Assembly: GCF_014696225.1 (NCBI RefSeq)
Contig: NZ_JACJPV010000032.1
Coordinates: 1 to 43,396, forward strand
Length of the DNA: 43,396 nt
Source of the DNA: Anabaena sp. FACHB-1237
GTDB taxonomy: Bacteria > Cyanobacteriota > Cyanobacteriia > Cyanobacteriales > Nostocaceae
Direction: 5' to 3'
This document shows positions 27,030 to 35,936 of this stretch, one piece after another; within the stretch, counting starts at the first letter, position 1, and each line of letters opens with the position of its first letter. Position numbers and translations under genes: made by a program. The notes beneath the pieces are model-generated. The model had not been told where the DNA came from. It saw only the letters and a list, made by a program, of their open reading frames with translations, and ran no database searches.

Positions 27030-27216
27030 GGTACACTATGAACACAGCAAGATGCCTGTGTTACAAGGGTTTTATCATTAATATCTGTACCTCATAAGCT
27101 GTTGTGCTTTTAACTTGAATAATTAATACAAGCAAGATGCTTGTGCTACTGTAACTTCAGGTTTTTTAATTATACAGTGAGTGCTGCACATTAGCTTAAT
27201 AACGGAAGCTGCTCTA
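27007..27216 (+). mobile_element. miniature element family C, copy 2, interrupted by element B
   Basis: The left part 27007-27096 (TACAGCACATTCCATCTACA, then ATGAGGTACA ... TGTACCTCATA) and the right part 27199-27216 (ATAACGGAAGCTGCTCTA) are, in reverse complement, the two parts of the 108-bp element at 16883-16990. Element B is inserted at the TA after CCTCA. The left end cuts the HipA-like reading frame. Confidence 0.8.
27095..27198 (+). mobile_element. miniature element family B, copy 3 (nested)
   Basis: From TAAGCTGTTGTGCTTTTAAC to GTGCTGCACATTAGCTTA. Very close to the copy at 34792-34900, including ACAAGCAAGATGCTTGTGCT and ACTTCAGGTTTTTTAATTAT. The boundary dinucleotide TA appears on both sides and only once in the empty copy of C, so TA is the target duplication. 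Confidence 0.85.
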
Positions 27217-27252
27217 AATGAAATTTTTTAATTTACAAATTAATTTACAAAT

Positions 27253-27290
27253 AAAAAGATCCCCAACTTCTTGAAGAAGTTGAGGGTCTG
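27253..27290 (-). terminator. ftsH terminator (hairpin repeat F, copy 2)
   Basis: On the minus strand, 17 bp after the ftsH stop, a long near-perfect hairpin (GACCCTCAACTTCTT/AAGAAGTTGGGGATC) is followed by TTTTTATTTG. That is the form of an intrinsic terminator. The sequence belongs to the same palindrome family as 21998-22029. Confidence 0.7.
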
Positions 27291-27306
27291 ATCACATCAC
27301 AAAACC

Positions 27307-29193
27307 TTATAGTTGAGGTACAAATTGCGATTTATCAGGGACAAAAGTGTACTCAGCTACAATTTGTCTAAATTCTTCCCCATCAATGCTTTCTTTGTCA
27401 ATTAATAGGTCTACTAAACGATCCATTAAACTGCGATTTTCCCGCATAATTTTCTTAGCTGTTTCATAGCAGTCTTCTACAATGGCGCGTACTTGTGCAT
27501 CTATACGAGACGCGATCGCTTCCGAATATTCTGATCTAGTGGTCCAGTCTCTACCTAAGAAAACTTCCCCTTGTTGGCTTTCTAATGACAACGGACCTAA
27601 ATCGGACATTCCAAAACGAGTTACCATTTGTCTAGCCATGCCGCTAACCTGCTGTAAATCGCCTCCAGCACCAGTTGTCACCTCCGCAGACCCAAAAATG
27701 ATCTCTTCGGCTGCACGACCGCCTAAAGCGCCAGCAATGCGAGCTTTGATTTGGGAACGGGTAATTAAACCTTGTTCCTCATTAGGCATAAACCAGGTTA
27801 AACCCTGAGCCTGTCCTCTAGGAATTAAGGTAACTTTTTGTACTGGATCATGGTCTTTTAATACTGTACCTACTAAAGCATGACCAACTTCATGATAGGC
27901 AATTAATCGCTTACTCTTGCTATCTACTAAAGGTGTACCTTCCATACCAGCTACAACCCGATCCACTGCATCATCAATTTCTAATAATGTAATGGCTTCT
28001 TTGCGTCTTCTTGCTGTTAAAATCGCTGCTTCATTTAATAAGTTCGCTAAGTCTGCACCACTAAAACCAGGAGTACGACGAGCGATCGCTTCTAAAGATA
28101 CGCCTTCGTCTAATTTCTTATTTCTAGCGTGAACTCTTAATACTTCTAAACGTCCTTTAATATCTGGTGCATCTACCGTTACCTGTCTATCGAAACGACC
28201 AGGACGTAATAAAGCTGCATCTAATACATCAGGGCGGTTAGTAGCTGCGATGATGATAATACCAGTATTACCTTCAAAACCATCCATTTCAGTTAATAGT
28301 TGGTTGAGTGTTTGTTCCCTTTCATCGTTACCACCACCAATACCAGCACCACGCTGACGACCTACAGCATCAATTTCATCAATGAAAATGATACAAGGAG
28401 CGTTATCTTTAGCTTTCTTGAACAAATCACGAACACGGGACGCGCCTACACCTACAAACATCTCTACAAACTCAGAACCGGAAATACTGAAAAATGGTAC
28501 TCCTGCTTCACCTGCGATCGCCTTTGCTAATAGAGTTTTACCAGTACCAGGAGGTCCAACTAGCAACACACCTTTAGGAATACGCGCACCAACGGCTGTA
28601 AATTTTTCTGGTTGCTTTAAGAAAGTTACAACCTCTTGTAATTCTTCCTTAGCTTCTTCAATACCTGCCACATCATCGAATTTTACACCAGTTTTCGCTT
28701 CCATTTGGAAACGAGCGCGAGACTTACCAAAGTTCATCGCTTGGCCAGGACCTCCGGGAAGGTTATTAGAACGACGGAATAAGAAGAATAAACCACCTAT
28801 AAGCAATACAGGGAAAATTAAATTTCCTAAAATGCTCCAAATTGCTCCATCATTTCTCATAGGATGCGCGTCAAAACTTACGTGCTTATCTTTGAGCTTT
28901 TGAATTAACTCAGGTGCATTTACAGGTAAATCTACTCGCCAACGTTGAACACGATTTTCAATATCTTGATCATTCGCTTCAATAATTGCCGTTCTTCCAC
29001 CATCATACAGATCCACTTTGTTTACACGATCTGCATCTAAATATTCTAAAAAGCGTCCGTAGGTCATGCGAGTATTAGCCGCATTTCTGCCTGCATCAGT
29101 AGGATTATTTGCAAAATTACCTTGCCAAAAGAAAAAGCCAATCACTAAAGCCAGTATTGACCAAAGTGCGACAACTCTCCAAGAAAACTTCAT
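27307..29193 (-). CDS. ftsH: ATP-dependent zinc metalloprotease FtsH
   Basis: A 628-residue membrane-bound AAA protease for quality control of membrane proteins; cyanobacterial FtsH hexamers degrade photodamaged D1. There are two N-terminal helices (about 6-24 and 120-140) with a lumenal/periplasmic domain between them. The AAA domain carries Walker A GPPGTGKT at 214-221, Walker B IIFIDEID at 269-276, and the second region of homology ending RPGRFDRQV (331-339). The zinc-protease motif HEVGH is at 435-439. The C-terminus ends [12 protein letters not shown]. Cyanobacteria carry about four FtsH paralogues; sequence by eye does not settle which this is. Terminator at 27253-27290. Confidence 0.95.
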   Translation of the reverse strand: MKFSWRVVALWSILALVIGFFFWQGNFANNPTDAGRNAANTRMTYGRFLEYLDADRVNKVDLYDGGRTAIIEANDQDIENRVQRWRVDLPVNAPELIQKLKDKHVSFDAHPMRNDGAIWSILGNLIFPVLLIGGLFFLFRRSNNLPGGPGQAMNFGKSRARFQMEAKTGVKFDDVAGIEEAKEELQEVVTFLKQPEKFTAVGARIPKGVLLVGPPGTGKTLLAKAIAGEAGVPFFSISGSEFVEMFVGVGASRVRDLFKKAKDNAPCIIFIDEIDAVGRQRGAGIGGGNDEREQTLNQLLTEMDGFEGNTGIIIIAATNRPDVLDAALLRPGRFDRQVTVDAPDIKGRLEVLRVHARNKKLDEGVSLEAIARRTPGFSGADLANLLNEAAILTARRRKEAITLLEIDDAVDRVVAGMEGTPLVDSKSKRLIAYHEVGHALVGTVLKDHDPVQKVTLIPRGQAQGLTWFMPNEEQGLITRSQIKARIAGALGGRAAEEIIFGSAEVTTGAGGDLQQVSGMARQMVTRFGMSDLGPLSLESQQGEVFLGRDWTTRSEYSEAIASRIDAQVRAIVEDCYETAKKIMRENRSLMDRLVDLLIDKESIDGEEFRQIVAEYTFVPDKSQFVPQL

Positions 29194-29502
29194 CTTTAAT
29201 TTGCCTCTAAATGTATCTTAATATGCTGTAGTTTGTTGAATTTAGCAATCTAGCAGTTAGTAACCAGTTTTCAACAGTCAACTTTGGAGTCAAGAGAACG
29301 GGATGATCAACTAATTGGGGTACTAACCACATTGATGCTTGCTATATCAAGAATCTTAATGAAACTTAACTTAATTCTAATATAATTTTGGCTCAGAAGT
29401 AAAATTGTCAGAATAGGGAACACAGAGAAAATTCTTTATTATGACTCCTAGTAGGGGTAGAGCGTAATCCTCCTTGATGTCAAATTAACGTAAAACCCTT
29501 AG

Positions 29503-29796
29503 CGATGGCGTTTAGCCAGGGGTGAAAATCCCGATGTCGTCACCTATTTAGCTCAACGAGCAAAATTATTTGTAGGGCTTACGCAAGTGTCACAGTAAAA
29601 AATCTGTTGAGTGGGTGCGTCAGATATCAACAATTTGGTTATTTAGATGACTGATACTGTCTGACGTGGTTGGTGAGCTTGTCAAACCACTCCCTACCAA
29701 TATTTTAGTTGCGTAAGTCCTGAAAACGAAAAAACGACATCGAGAAACACAAAAAATTAGAGAGCACATTTGGGAAGCTATACCTTTAAGTTGAAA
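29503..29796 (+). pseudogene. unidentified coding remnant split by family A copy 4
   Basis: Before the element one frame reads RWRLARGENPDVVTYLAQRA then KLFV. After it one frame reads KTKKRHRETQKIREHIWEAI then PLS and a stop. Both have the charged, helix-like composition of real protein, and the MITE sits between them. A single interrupted gene is plausible, possibly a transposase, but I cannot name it. Confidence 0.3.
29574..29721 (+). mobile_element. miniature element family A, copy 4
   Basis: 148 bp from AGGGCTTACGCAAGTGTCAC to TAGTTGCGTAAGTCCT, oriented like copy 1. One of the best preserved copies. No coding capacity. Confidence 0.85.
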
Positions 29797-29844
29797 CCAA
29801 TGAGCGCTGCTAAACCCAAAACTTCACACCCTACACCCTGCACC

Positions 29845-31059
29845 TCAGTAACAAAACCCCATTTCTTTTAACCCCTGTTTTAACCTTTCTGCTTCTTGAG
29901 GATTATACTGTTCATGAAGAGCGATCGCATTTTCAAAGGCTATTAAACTATTTTGTACATCACCAATTTTTAACAAAACCACCCCTAAATTTTGATATGC
30001 TTGAGCATAATCAGGATTTAAACTGATAGCTTGATCATAAGCATTAATAGCCTCAACCCACAAGCCCATCGCCTTACATACCATCCCTAAATTATAATAA
30101 CCAGTAATAAAATTTGCATCAATACCAATTGCTAATTCATAGGCCATCTTAGCTCCAAGTAAGTCCCCTTGAACTTTTAATAAATTTCCCAAATTATTAT
30201 AACTTCCTAACTTTAAAAAACCATAAACAGGTAAATTCACCGCCGCATCATAATGATGAATAGCTTGAATTGAATTACCTAAACGTCCATAAGCAATACC
30301 TAAATGATAATGTAACTCATACAAAATATCATAATTAATATTTTCCCCCTGATCACCACTTTCTAATATTAAATTTAAACCCTTTGCTAACAACATTAAA
30401 CCTTGAGAAATTTCGCCCATTTCTACATATAAAGCACCCAACTTACTACATACATAAATATCATCAGGATGATCTTGGTAAAATTTTCTCATAGCTGTAA
30501 TAGCTTTACCATGTTTATTTTGATGATCAATTACAGCTTTTTGATATCCAGAATGGATAATTGCTACATTAGATAAATAACCAATTTTCCAATAAGATTC
30601 TTTTTTGATAATTTCCGTAATACTATCATCAACTAACGCATGATAAGGACGACTAAATTTAATATTAGCATGATTACGAAATAACCGAGAAACTAATGAA
30701 TAAGGAGACTGTACTGATCCTAATTCCTGTCTAATTAAATTAATTAAAATATACTTATCTGTAGCTATTGCTGCTTTTAATTGTGGAACTATTTCTGGTT
30801 TTAAAGTTTCATCAGCATCTAACACCAATACCCATTTTCCTGTTACATATTTTAACGCTTCATTTCTGGCTATACTAAAATCATCACACCATTGAAAATC
30901 ATACACCTTTCCACCAAATTGACGCGCTATCTCTCGTGTTTTATCAGTTGAGCCTGTATCAACTACTACTATTTCATTAACTATATTTTTAACACTACTA
31001 AGACACTTAGGTAAAGACTTCTCTTCATTTTTAACGATTACGCACAAACTTAAACTCAT
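29845..31059 (-). CDS. family 2 glycosyltransferase with C-terminal TPR repeats
   Basis: A 404-residue protein. Residues 1-200 are a GT-A fold family 2 glycosyltransferase: MSLSLCVIVKNEEKSLPKCL, EIVVVDTGSTDKTREIAR, and the metal-binding acidic motif in WVLVLDADETLKPEI. Residues 210-390 are tetratricopeptide repeats (for example NYDILYELHYHLGIAYGRLG, FITGYYNLGMVCKAMG and DYAQAYQNLGVVLLKIGD). This GT2-TPR design is common in cyanobacteria, where such proteins are presumed to glycosylate cell-surface or protein substrates. Donor and acceptor are unknown. No membrane helix is visible. It stands alone on the minus strand, with ATG followed by a strong N-terminal beta strand. Confidence 0.88.
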   Translation of the reverse strand: MSLSLCVIVKNEEKSLPKCLSSVKNIVNEIVVVDTGSTDKTREIARQFGGKVYDFQWCDDFSIARNEALKYVTGKWVLVLDADETLKPEIVPQLKAAIATDKYILINLIRQELGSVQSPYSLVSRLFRNHANIKFSRPYHALVDDSITEIIKKESYWKIGYLSNVAIIHSGYQKAVIDHQNKHGKAITAMRKFYQDHPDDIYVCSKLGALYVEMGEISQGLMLLAKGLNLILESGDQGENINYDILYELHYHLGIAYGRLGNSIQAIHHYDAAVNLPVYGFLKLGSYNNLGNLLKVQGDLLGAKMAYELAIGIDANFITGYYNLGMVCKAMGLWVEAINAYDQAISLNPDYAQAYQNLGVVLLKIGDVQNSLIAFENAIALHEQYNPQEAERLKQGLKEMGFCY

Positions 31060-31270
31060 ATTATAATATCACAATTAACAAGGAAATATAGAATTTTGGT
31101 CGGTTACTCAAAGAAGATCAAACTTATGGGTGTTATTATATCTTGATTGGAACTTATGACCCTAAAAATAATTCATATTTTTTATCCTACAAAACATTGT
31201 AGGTAAATTCAGGACATAATTTCCTTGTGAGTTTATCTGTGACTTGATATTTATTGTACCTCCCTATTAT

Positions 31271-31756
31271 ATGACATTGGTGATCAAAATGCTACACACT
31301 GACAATGGTTATGCTTCTAATTGGTTGCAAAAAGTAATTACCAAACCAAATTTATTAAAATTGGTCATGGGTATAATCATTTTTGCCACATTAGATTTTC
31401 ACCTTAAAGCTGCTGCACAATCAACAAATATTACCAGCAAAGAAATAAATAGTTATGCCCAAGCTGTATTAGCTATGGAACCATCTCGCCAAAAAGCATT
31501 TGAGGAAATAAAAACTATCATTGGTAGTAAAGATGTACCTCCAGTTATTTGCACTGATCCTAAAAGTTTCTACCCTCTACCCAACAAGGCTAAAAAAATC
31601 GCTGCTGAATATTGTGATAAATCAAAAAAAATAGTAGAAGGAACTGGACTGACAGTAGATAAATTTAATAGTATTACTTTAGATATAAAAACTAATAGTG
31701 AGTTAAAATCTTTAGTATATAAAGAACTATTGCGATTACAAAAGACTTCTAAGTAA
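31271..31756 (+). CDS. DUF4168 protein, probably exported
   Basis: The frame is open from TTG 31244, but ATG 31271 or 31289 is a more likely start (162 or 156 residues). Residues 25-50 form a hydrophobic signal-like segment (LLKLVMGIIIFATLDFHL). Then comes the DUF4168 pattern INSYAQAVLAMEPSRQKAFE, a Cys in PPVICTDPKSFYPLP, the second Cys in AAEYCDKSKKIVEGTG, and LKSLVYKELLRLQ at the end. The Cys pair could form a disulfide after export. Function unknown; the family is widespread in cyanobacteria. A 14-bp palindrome TCACAATATTGTGA follows the stop at 31761. Confidence 0.75.
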   Translation: MTLVIKMLHTDNGYASNWLQKVITKPNLLKLVMGIIIFATLDFHLKAAAQSTNITSKEINSYAQAVLAMEPSRQKAFEEIKTIIGSKDVPPVICTDPKSFYPLPNKAKKIAAEYCDKSKKIVEGTGLTVDKFNSITLDIKTNSELKSLVYKELLRLQKTSK

Positions 31757-32290
31757 TTTGTCACAATATTGTGATATCCTGTCGTGTTACTACTTATTAA
31801 AATCGGAGATTAGCAGCCAAATAATTTTGCTAATTTTGCACAAATTTGAGTAATTAAGTAAAATTAGGTGATCATGAATCCTTAGCTAGATTTACATATC
31901 AATGAGATCAATATTAAAGAAGTTATGTTAGATATGTTTATAAACAGTCTCTTAACCAAGTCATGCATAAATTCAATCATTTTCTTTGTGATATAAGACA
32001 GTAGAGATTTGATTCTTTTAAATTAGCATCTTAAGCACTGGTTGTTTCTTGAGTACAAATAAAAGTGGTAAGTTTTATATTCTTAGTGAAAAATTGTTTA
32101 TATGATTAAGATTAGGTTAATCTACATAGTTCTACAGTGATACAAAAACTGGTGTGTGATATAAAACCAAGAAAAATGTGATACAGCTTTTGTTCATGCC
32201 TGAGTTAGATCAATAAGCAAGTATTGAGTTTAAATCACAAAAATATAGTCAAACATAGTCAAATATAATCATTTGTGTTATGATTGGAGA
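31757..32290. other. gene-free spacer before the IS607 stub
   Basis: AT-rich and without a supported gene. 31761-31774 is a perfect palindrome, TCACAATATTGTGA. From about 32240 (ATAGTCAAACATAGTCAAAT) the sequence probably belongs to the leader of the IS607-type tnpA stub. Confidence 0.4.
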
Positions 32291-32377
32291 ATGAAACTAT
32301 CTGACCATGCAAAATTAAAAGGAATAAGCTATCAGACTGCTTGGAGAATGTGGAAACCCAATCTGCCAGTTGCGTAA
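32291..32377 (+). pseudogene. IS607-type tnpA stub (serine recombinase N-terminus)
   Basis: ATG at 32291 begins MKLSDHAKLKGISYQTAWRM then WKPNLPVA and a stop. This is the MerR-like helix-turn-helix start of IS607 TnpA (serine transposase), whose family consensus is close to MKLSDYAKxxGISYKTAWRM. The homology ends after 22 residues, at CCAGTTGCGTAAGTCCT (about 32366-32382), the end of miniature element A. The rest of tnpA and all of tnpB are absent from this locus. A deletion between an IS607 element and a MITE end is the simplest explanation. Confidence 0.75.
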
Positions 32378-32382
32378 GTCCT
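32366..32382 (+). mobile_element. family A end fragment fused to the tnpA stub
   Basis: CCAGTTGCGTAAGTCCT is the exact right-end sequence of family A. Only this terminus remains; no left end or interior is found upstream. Confidence 0.6.
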
Positions 32383-32871
32383 GGATCAGATAAATTATTA
32401 TATTATTAGTTACTTATTTGTAAATTGATTATTGGTAGTGAACAAATCTCACAATTTCTATTGCTGTATCAAGCTATTTTAATATAAATAGATATTTAAT
32501 TTGCATTAGTTTATGTCTTAGTTTATATTAATTTGCATTAATTTGCATTTATTAAGGGAAACAAGCCTAATATTAAGGCTATCTTAACCATGATTAACTA
32601 TAATACTGATGCTAATTAAATATATAATATCATGTCCGCCCAATCACTTACGATATAGTTCATCATTGTATTGCCTTTTCCCAATTACCTATTACCAGCC
32701 TCAACAGATATGATAAGTGTTCCACCGGACATGATATAACAGTTTATTCACGTTTTTAAAATTAATGATGATTATACTTATGCTTATGCAACAGTAGAGC
32801 AATAATTAGTAATAATTAATAGATAAACTTTTAGTGCCAACACTCATAAATCCTAAGAACCTGAACTATCA
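32383..32871. other. spacer upstream of the ClC gene
   Basis: No gene. Contains several TTTGCATTA repeats (about 32500-32550, ATTTGCATTAATTTGCATTT) and miniature element E at 32628-32736. Confidence 0.5.
32628..32736. mobile_element. miniature element family E
   Basis: 109 bp bounded by TATCATGTCCG on the left and CGGACATGATA on the right. Imperfect inversion extends inward (CAATCACTTACGATATAG against AACACTTATCATATCTG). Only one copy lies in this window. No coding capacity. Confidence 0.7.
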
Positions 32872-34764
32872 ATGACTCTGCTACCTCCTCCTTCTCCAAA
32901 AAAGGTTAAAAAACTCCTAGCTTTTTTCACACCTGAGATCCCAATTAACCAGTTAATTAATAGTTTTCAACCTTCCCCAGAAACAGGTATACTGCTCCTA
33001 GCCATTTTAATCGGCGGCAGTACCGGGATGGGTGTGGTGACATTCCATTATTTGATTGAGCTTATTCATCACTTAATGTTAGAAGAACTCATGGGAAAAA
33101 TCGGCAATTTAGGTGCTTGGACTCTAGCTGCTGTTCCTATTATGGGGGGATTAATTGTAGGTTTAATGCGCTGGAGAACTCAGGATTTTGGTCCAGGACT
33201 ATCTTCTTTAATTGCGGATACTGAGGGTAAACCAGTCAAGCATAAACTTAGACCTGTAACAAAGATGATTGCTGCTGCTGTGTCTTTAGGAAGCGGTGCA
33301 TCTTTAGGACCTGAAGGACCTAGTGTGGAAATAGGTACAAGTTTTGGAGTGTTGTTATCTGATATTTTACAGGTTTCCCAAGAAAGACAGCGTTTATTAT
33401 TAGGTGCCGGTGCTGCGGCTGGTTTAGCTGCGGGTTTTAATGCACCCATAGCAGGGGTATTTTTCGCTTTAGAAATTGTTATGGGAACCACTTCTTTTGC
33501 TACTTCGGCTGTAAGTGTAGTATTATTAGCGGCAGTGGTAGCAGCTTTAATTGCTCAGATTGGCTTAGGTTCTCAACCTGCCTTTGCCTTACCTGCTTAT
33601 CAAGTGCGTAGTTATTTAGAGCTACCACTTTATTTAGGTTTGGGTTTATGTGCTAGTTTAATTTCTCTGACTTATAAAGAATCTATTCGCATCTTTAAGG
33701 CTGGTTTTGATGGAAATCTACCAAATTTGCATCTATTAAGAAAAATTCCCCAATGGTTTAAACCCATTATTGGTGGTGTTATTGTAGGGTTAGTAGGGTG
33801 GCGTTATCCGCAAATTTTGGGTATTGGTTATGGTATTGTCCAAGCAATGTTACAGGATGAGGATTTTTCCTTAAATTTACTACTGATCCTGTTGGTGTTA
33901 AAACTATTAATGACTTCTATTAGTGCTGGTAGTGGGTTTGTGGGAGGCTTATTCGCACCTGCAATGTATTTGGGAGCATCCTTGGGATCCGCTTATGCAA
34001 AAATTTTGGCTTTAATTATACCTACCATAGAACAATATATGGCTGCCCCTCCTGCGTATGCGATGGTAGGAATGGCAGCGGTGTTGGCAGGCAGTGTGCG
34101 AGCACCATTAACTGCTATTATCATGTTATTTGAGTTAACCCGTGATTATCGTATTGTGTTACCATTAATGGCGGCGGTAGGTTTAAGTGTATGGCTGGTG
34201 GAGAGAATTAAACCAACTATGGATAGTAACTCTAATTTGCAACAAATCGGTCTGCCAGAATTGAAAGATGAAAAGGTAGAAATATGGCAACAGATGCTAG
34301 TAGTAGATGCAATGGTTTATAATCCGCAAAGGTTATTAGGTAGTTTAGGTGTTTTGGACGGGGCAAAGATGATGATTAATCAGCGATCGCGTAGTGCTTT
34401 AATTATTGATGAGAGTAACAATTTATTGGGTATTTTGTCTTTAGAGGATATTAGACGTAATTTACCTATTTGGGGTCCTGAAGTAAATTCCTTGGTGGAC
34501 ATAAGGGAAAATTTTGCTACTCAAACTCTGTTAGATATTTGTACCACTGATATTATATATGCTTGGGAAGATGAACCTTTATCCGAAGCTATAGATAGAA
34601 TGGAGTTAAGGGGTTTACATCAGTTACCAGTAGTAGCACGGGATAATCCTAATTGTATTTTAGGATTATTAGAAAAGGAACAAATTCAATTAACTTGTAA
34701 TTTAACAGCTATTAATAAAGCACTTGATCACTATTTACCAGCTTTACCGACTGTAGTTAATTAG
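32872..34764 (+). CDS. ClC-type anion channel/transporter with CBS domains
   Basis: A 630-residue membrane protein: ClC pore (about 35-450) then two CBS domains (about 470-620). Pore signatures are GSGASLGPEGP (140-150), with the gating Glu at 148, NAPIAGVFFALEI, and GSGFVGGLFAPAMYLGASLG. Two positions are unusual. The first filter segment reads DFGPGLSS, with Pro where E. coli ClC has Ser107. The residue matching the internal proton glutamate (second E in IEEM of ClC-ec1) is Ile in ALEIVM. From family knowledge, Pro there favours nitrate in plant CLCa, and lack of the internal Glu is typical of passive channels. Both are predictions. The CBS pair may sense nucleotides. Confidence 0.92.
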   Translation: MTLLPPPSPKKVKKLLAFFTPEIPINQLINSFQPSPETGILLLAILIGGSTGMGVVTFHYLIELIHHLMLEELMGKIGNLGAWTLAAVPIMGGLIVGLMRWRTQDFGPGLSSLIADTEGKPVKHKLRPVTKMIAAAVSLGSGASLGPEGPSVEIGTSFGVLLSDILQVSQERQRLLLGAGAAAGLAAGFNAPIAGVFFALEIVMGTTSFATSAVSVVLLAAVVAALIAQIGLGSQPAFALPAYQVRSYLELPLYLGLGLCASLISLTYKESIRIFKAGFDGNLPNLHLLRKIPQWFKPIIGGVIVGLVGWRYPQILGIGYGIVQAMLQDEDFSLNLLLILLVLKLLMTSISAGSGFVGGLFAPAMYLGASLGSAYAKILALIIPTIEQYMAAPPAYAMVGMAAVLAGSVRAPLTAIIMLFELTRDYRIVLPLMAAVGLSVWLVERIKPTMDSNSNLQQIGLPELKDEKVEIWQQMLVVDAMVYNPQRLLGSLGVLDGAKMMINQRSRSALIIDESNNLLGILSLEDIRRNLPIWGPEVNSLVDIRENFATQTLLDICTTDIIYAWEDEPLSEAIDRMELRGLHQLPVVARDNPNCILGLLEKEQIQLTCNLTAINKALDHYLPALPTVVN

Positions 34765-34791
34765 TCAGCCGTCAGCCATCAGCAGTTAGAA

Positions 34792-34900
34792 TAAGCTGTT
34801 GTGCCTTTAAATTGAATAATTAATACAAGCAAGATGCTTGTGCTACTGTAATGTAACTTCAGGTTTTTTAATTATACAGTGAGTGCTGCACATTAGCTTA
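34792..34900 (+). mobile_element. miniature element family B, copy 4
   Basis: From TAAGCTGTTGTGCCTTTAAA to GTGCTGCACATTAGCTTA, very close to copy 3 except for a small insertion (TGTAATGTAAC in place of TGTAAC). It lies between the ClC gene and the tRNA. Confidence 0.85.
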
Positions 34901-34982
34901 AAGCATTTTCTCCCCTCTACCTGCACTCAATCACAGTCAAGAGGCCACAAAAAAGAAATTAAAAAATTTTTTTTCTAACCTA

Positions 34983-35011
34983 TTGACATTCTCGGAATAA
35001 CCCTGTATATT
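34983..35011 (+). promoter_or_regulatory. tRNA-Glu promoter
   Basis: TTGACA at 34983-34988 and TATATT at 35006-35011, separated by 17 bp. The spacing to the tRNA 5' end (35042) allows a short precursor leader of about 24 nt. Confidence 0.75.
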
Positions 35012-35041
35012 ATAAAAAGTGATGAGTGAATCGCAGTCCAA

Positions 35042-35114
35042 GCCCCCATCGTCTAGAGGCCTAGGACACCTCCCTTTCACGGAGGTAACGGGGATTCGAA
35101 TTCCCCTGGGGGTA
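35042..35114 (+). tRNA. trnE: tRNA-Glu (anticodon UUC)
   Basis: A 73-nt cloverleaf: acceptor GCCCCCA pairs with TGGGGGT, discriminator A. The anticodon arm CCTCC-CTTTCAC-GGAGG carries TTC. The T arm GGGGATTCGAATTCCCC is perfect. CCA is not encoded. In cyanobacteria glutamyl-tRNA(Glu) feeds both protein synthesis and 5-aminolevulinate for tetrapyrroles. A consensus-like promoter precedes it. Confidence 0.97.
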
Positions 35115-35302
35115 TTTAGAGAAAATATTATAATTTAAATTGTACAGATTATACTAGTACAACTTAAAGCTTGTTTTTAGTTGAAACAAAGCAAAATTAA
35201 CTAACCTACTAGCCATGATATCATGAGACGATATTAGAATGTATAATAATTATGCAACAACTAGGTAAGGCTGATATAAAATAGAGGGGGGTATAATTAA
35301 TT

Positions 35303-35692
35303 ATGTCTCTGGATGAAATTAAGCCTGTGGATGATCTAACAGCCAAGTTATATCTACCATATATGGGTAACAAAAAAAACCTTTTACGCTTCTTACCAAT
35401 AGCTATAGGGCTGTACCAACAAGGTAGAGTAGAAGGTTGCCGTGTGATTGAAGCTAGTGAAAGTATACCCTTTGCAGCAACTTGGAATGTTTCGACACTA
35501 CCCACAGATATAACTTGTTGTCGAATGCAGTTTAATCGTGATCCCGATTTAACCTATGAAATCATCATGGGTAGTTCTGAGTTTATTAATTTTTTAATTG
35601 AACTCTATGATAATTATAGACGTTCTCACACTACAGATTTTTCTAAGAACTTTTACCGCAGACTCTTACAGGTTGAAAACATTTACAGGTAG
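35303..35692 (+). CDS. ebsA: EbsA-like type IV pilus biogenesis protein
   Basis: A 129-residue soluble protein. KLYLPYMGNKKNLLRFLPIA, GLYQQGRVEGCRVIEASESI, PFAATWNVSTLP, CRMQFNRDPDLTYEIIMGSS and DFSKNFYRRLL match, from memory, the cyanobacterial EbsA family. EbsA was identified in Synechococcus elongatus as needed for pilus assembly and biofilm suppression, acting with the pilus ATPase/Hfq complex. The resemblance is by eye. No signal or membrane segment. It follows tRNA-Glu and precedes the DRTGG protein on the same strand. GAGGGGGG upstream gives a ribosome site. Confidence 0.6.
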   Translation: MSLDEIKPVDDLTAKLYLPYMGNKKNLLRFLPIAIGLYQQGRVEGCRVIEASESIPFAATWNVSTLPTDITCCRMQFNRDPDLTYEIIMGSSEFINFLIELYDNYRRSHTTDFSKNFYRRLLQVENIYR

Positions 35693-35936
35693 ATATATCT
35701 AGTAGATTTTAGTAGGTTTTATTAAACGGCAGAAGATTAGTTTATGGGTTTTTACAGTTAATTGGTAAAATTCTTCTTAGTCTTTTATCTTCTGCTAATT
35801 TTTGTAACTTATAAAAATCTCGTGACTTTTTGAACTCCTTCTTATCTGTCACTTATTACCTTTCTCCTTTGATCATAAACATCTAAAATGAGTAAACACA
35901 TTAATTTTAGAAAGTTTTGCAATTAGGAGTGCATAA

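Larger units (their letters stand above)
29194..29844. other. 650-bp spacer upstream of ftsH
   Basis: This spacer holds family A copy 4 (29574-29721) and, on both sides of it, a degenerate coding stretch (29503-29573 and 29723-29796). The ftsH promoter must lie in 29194-29450. No other gene is supported. Confidence 0.5.

Noticed and set aside
28382..28903. 173-codon frame antisense to ftsH
   Set aside because: Antisense shadow of a highly conserved gene; no start signal or known family.
31761..31774. Palindrome TCACAATATTGTGA as an operator
   Set aside because: It lies after a stop codon, not before a gene, and does not match the CRP-type order TGTGA-N6-TCACA. No second copy seen.
35221..35505. 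94-codon minus-strand frame over the ebsA-like gene
   Set aside because: Shadow of the conserved plus-strand gene.
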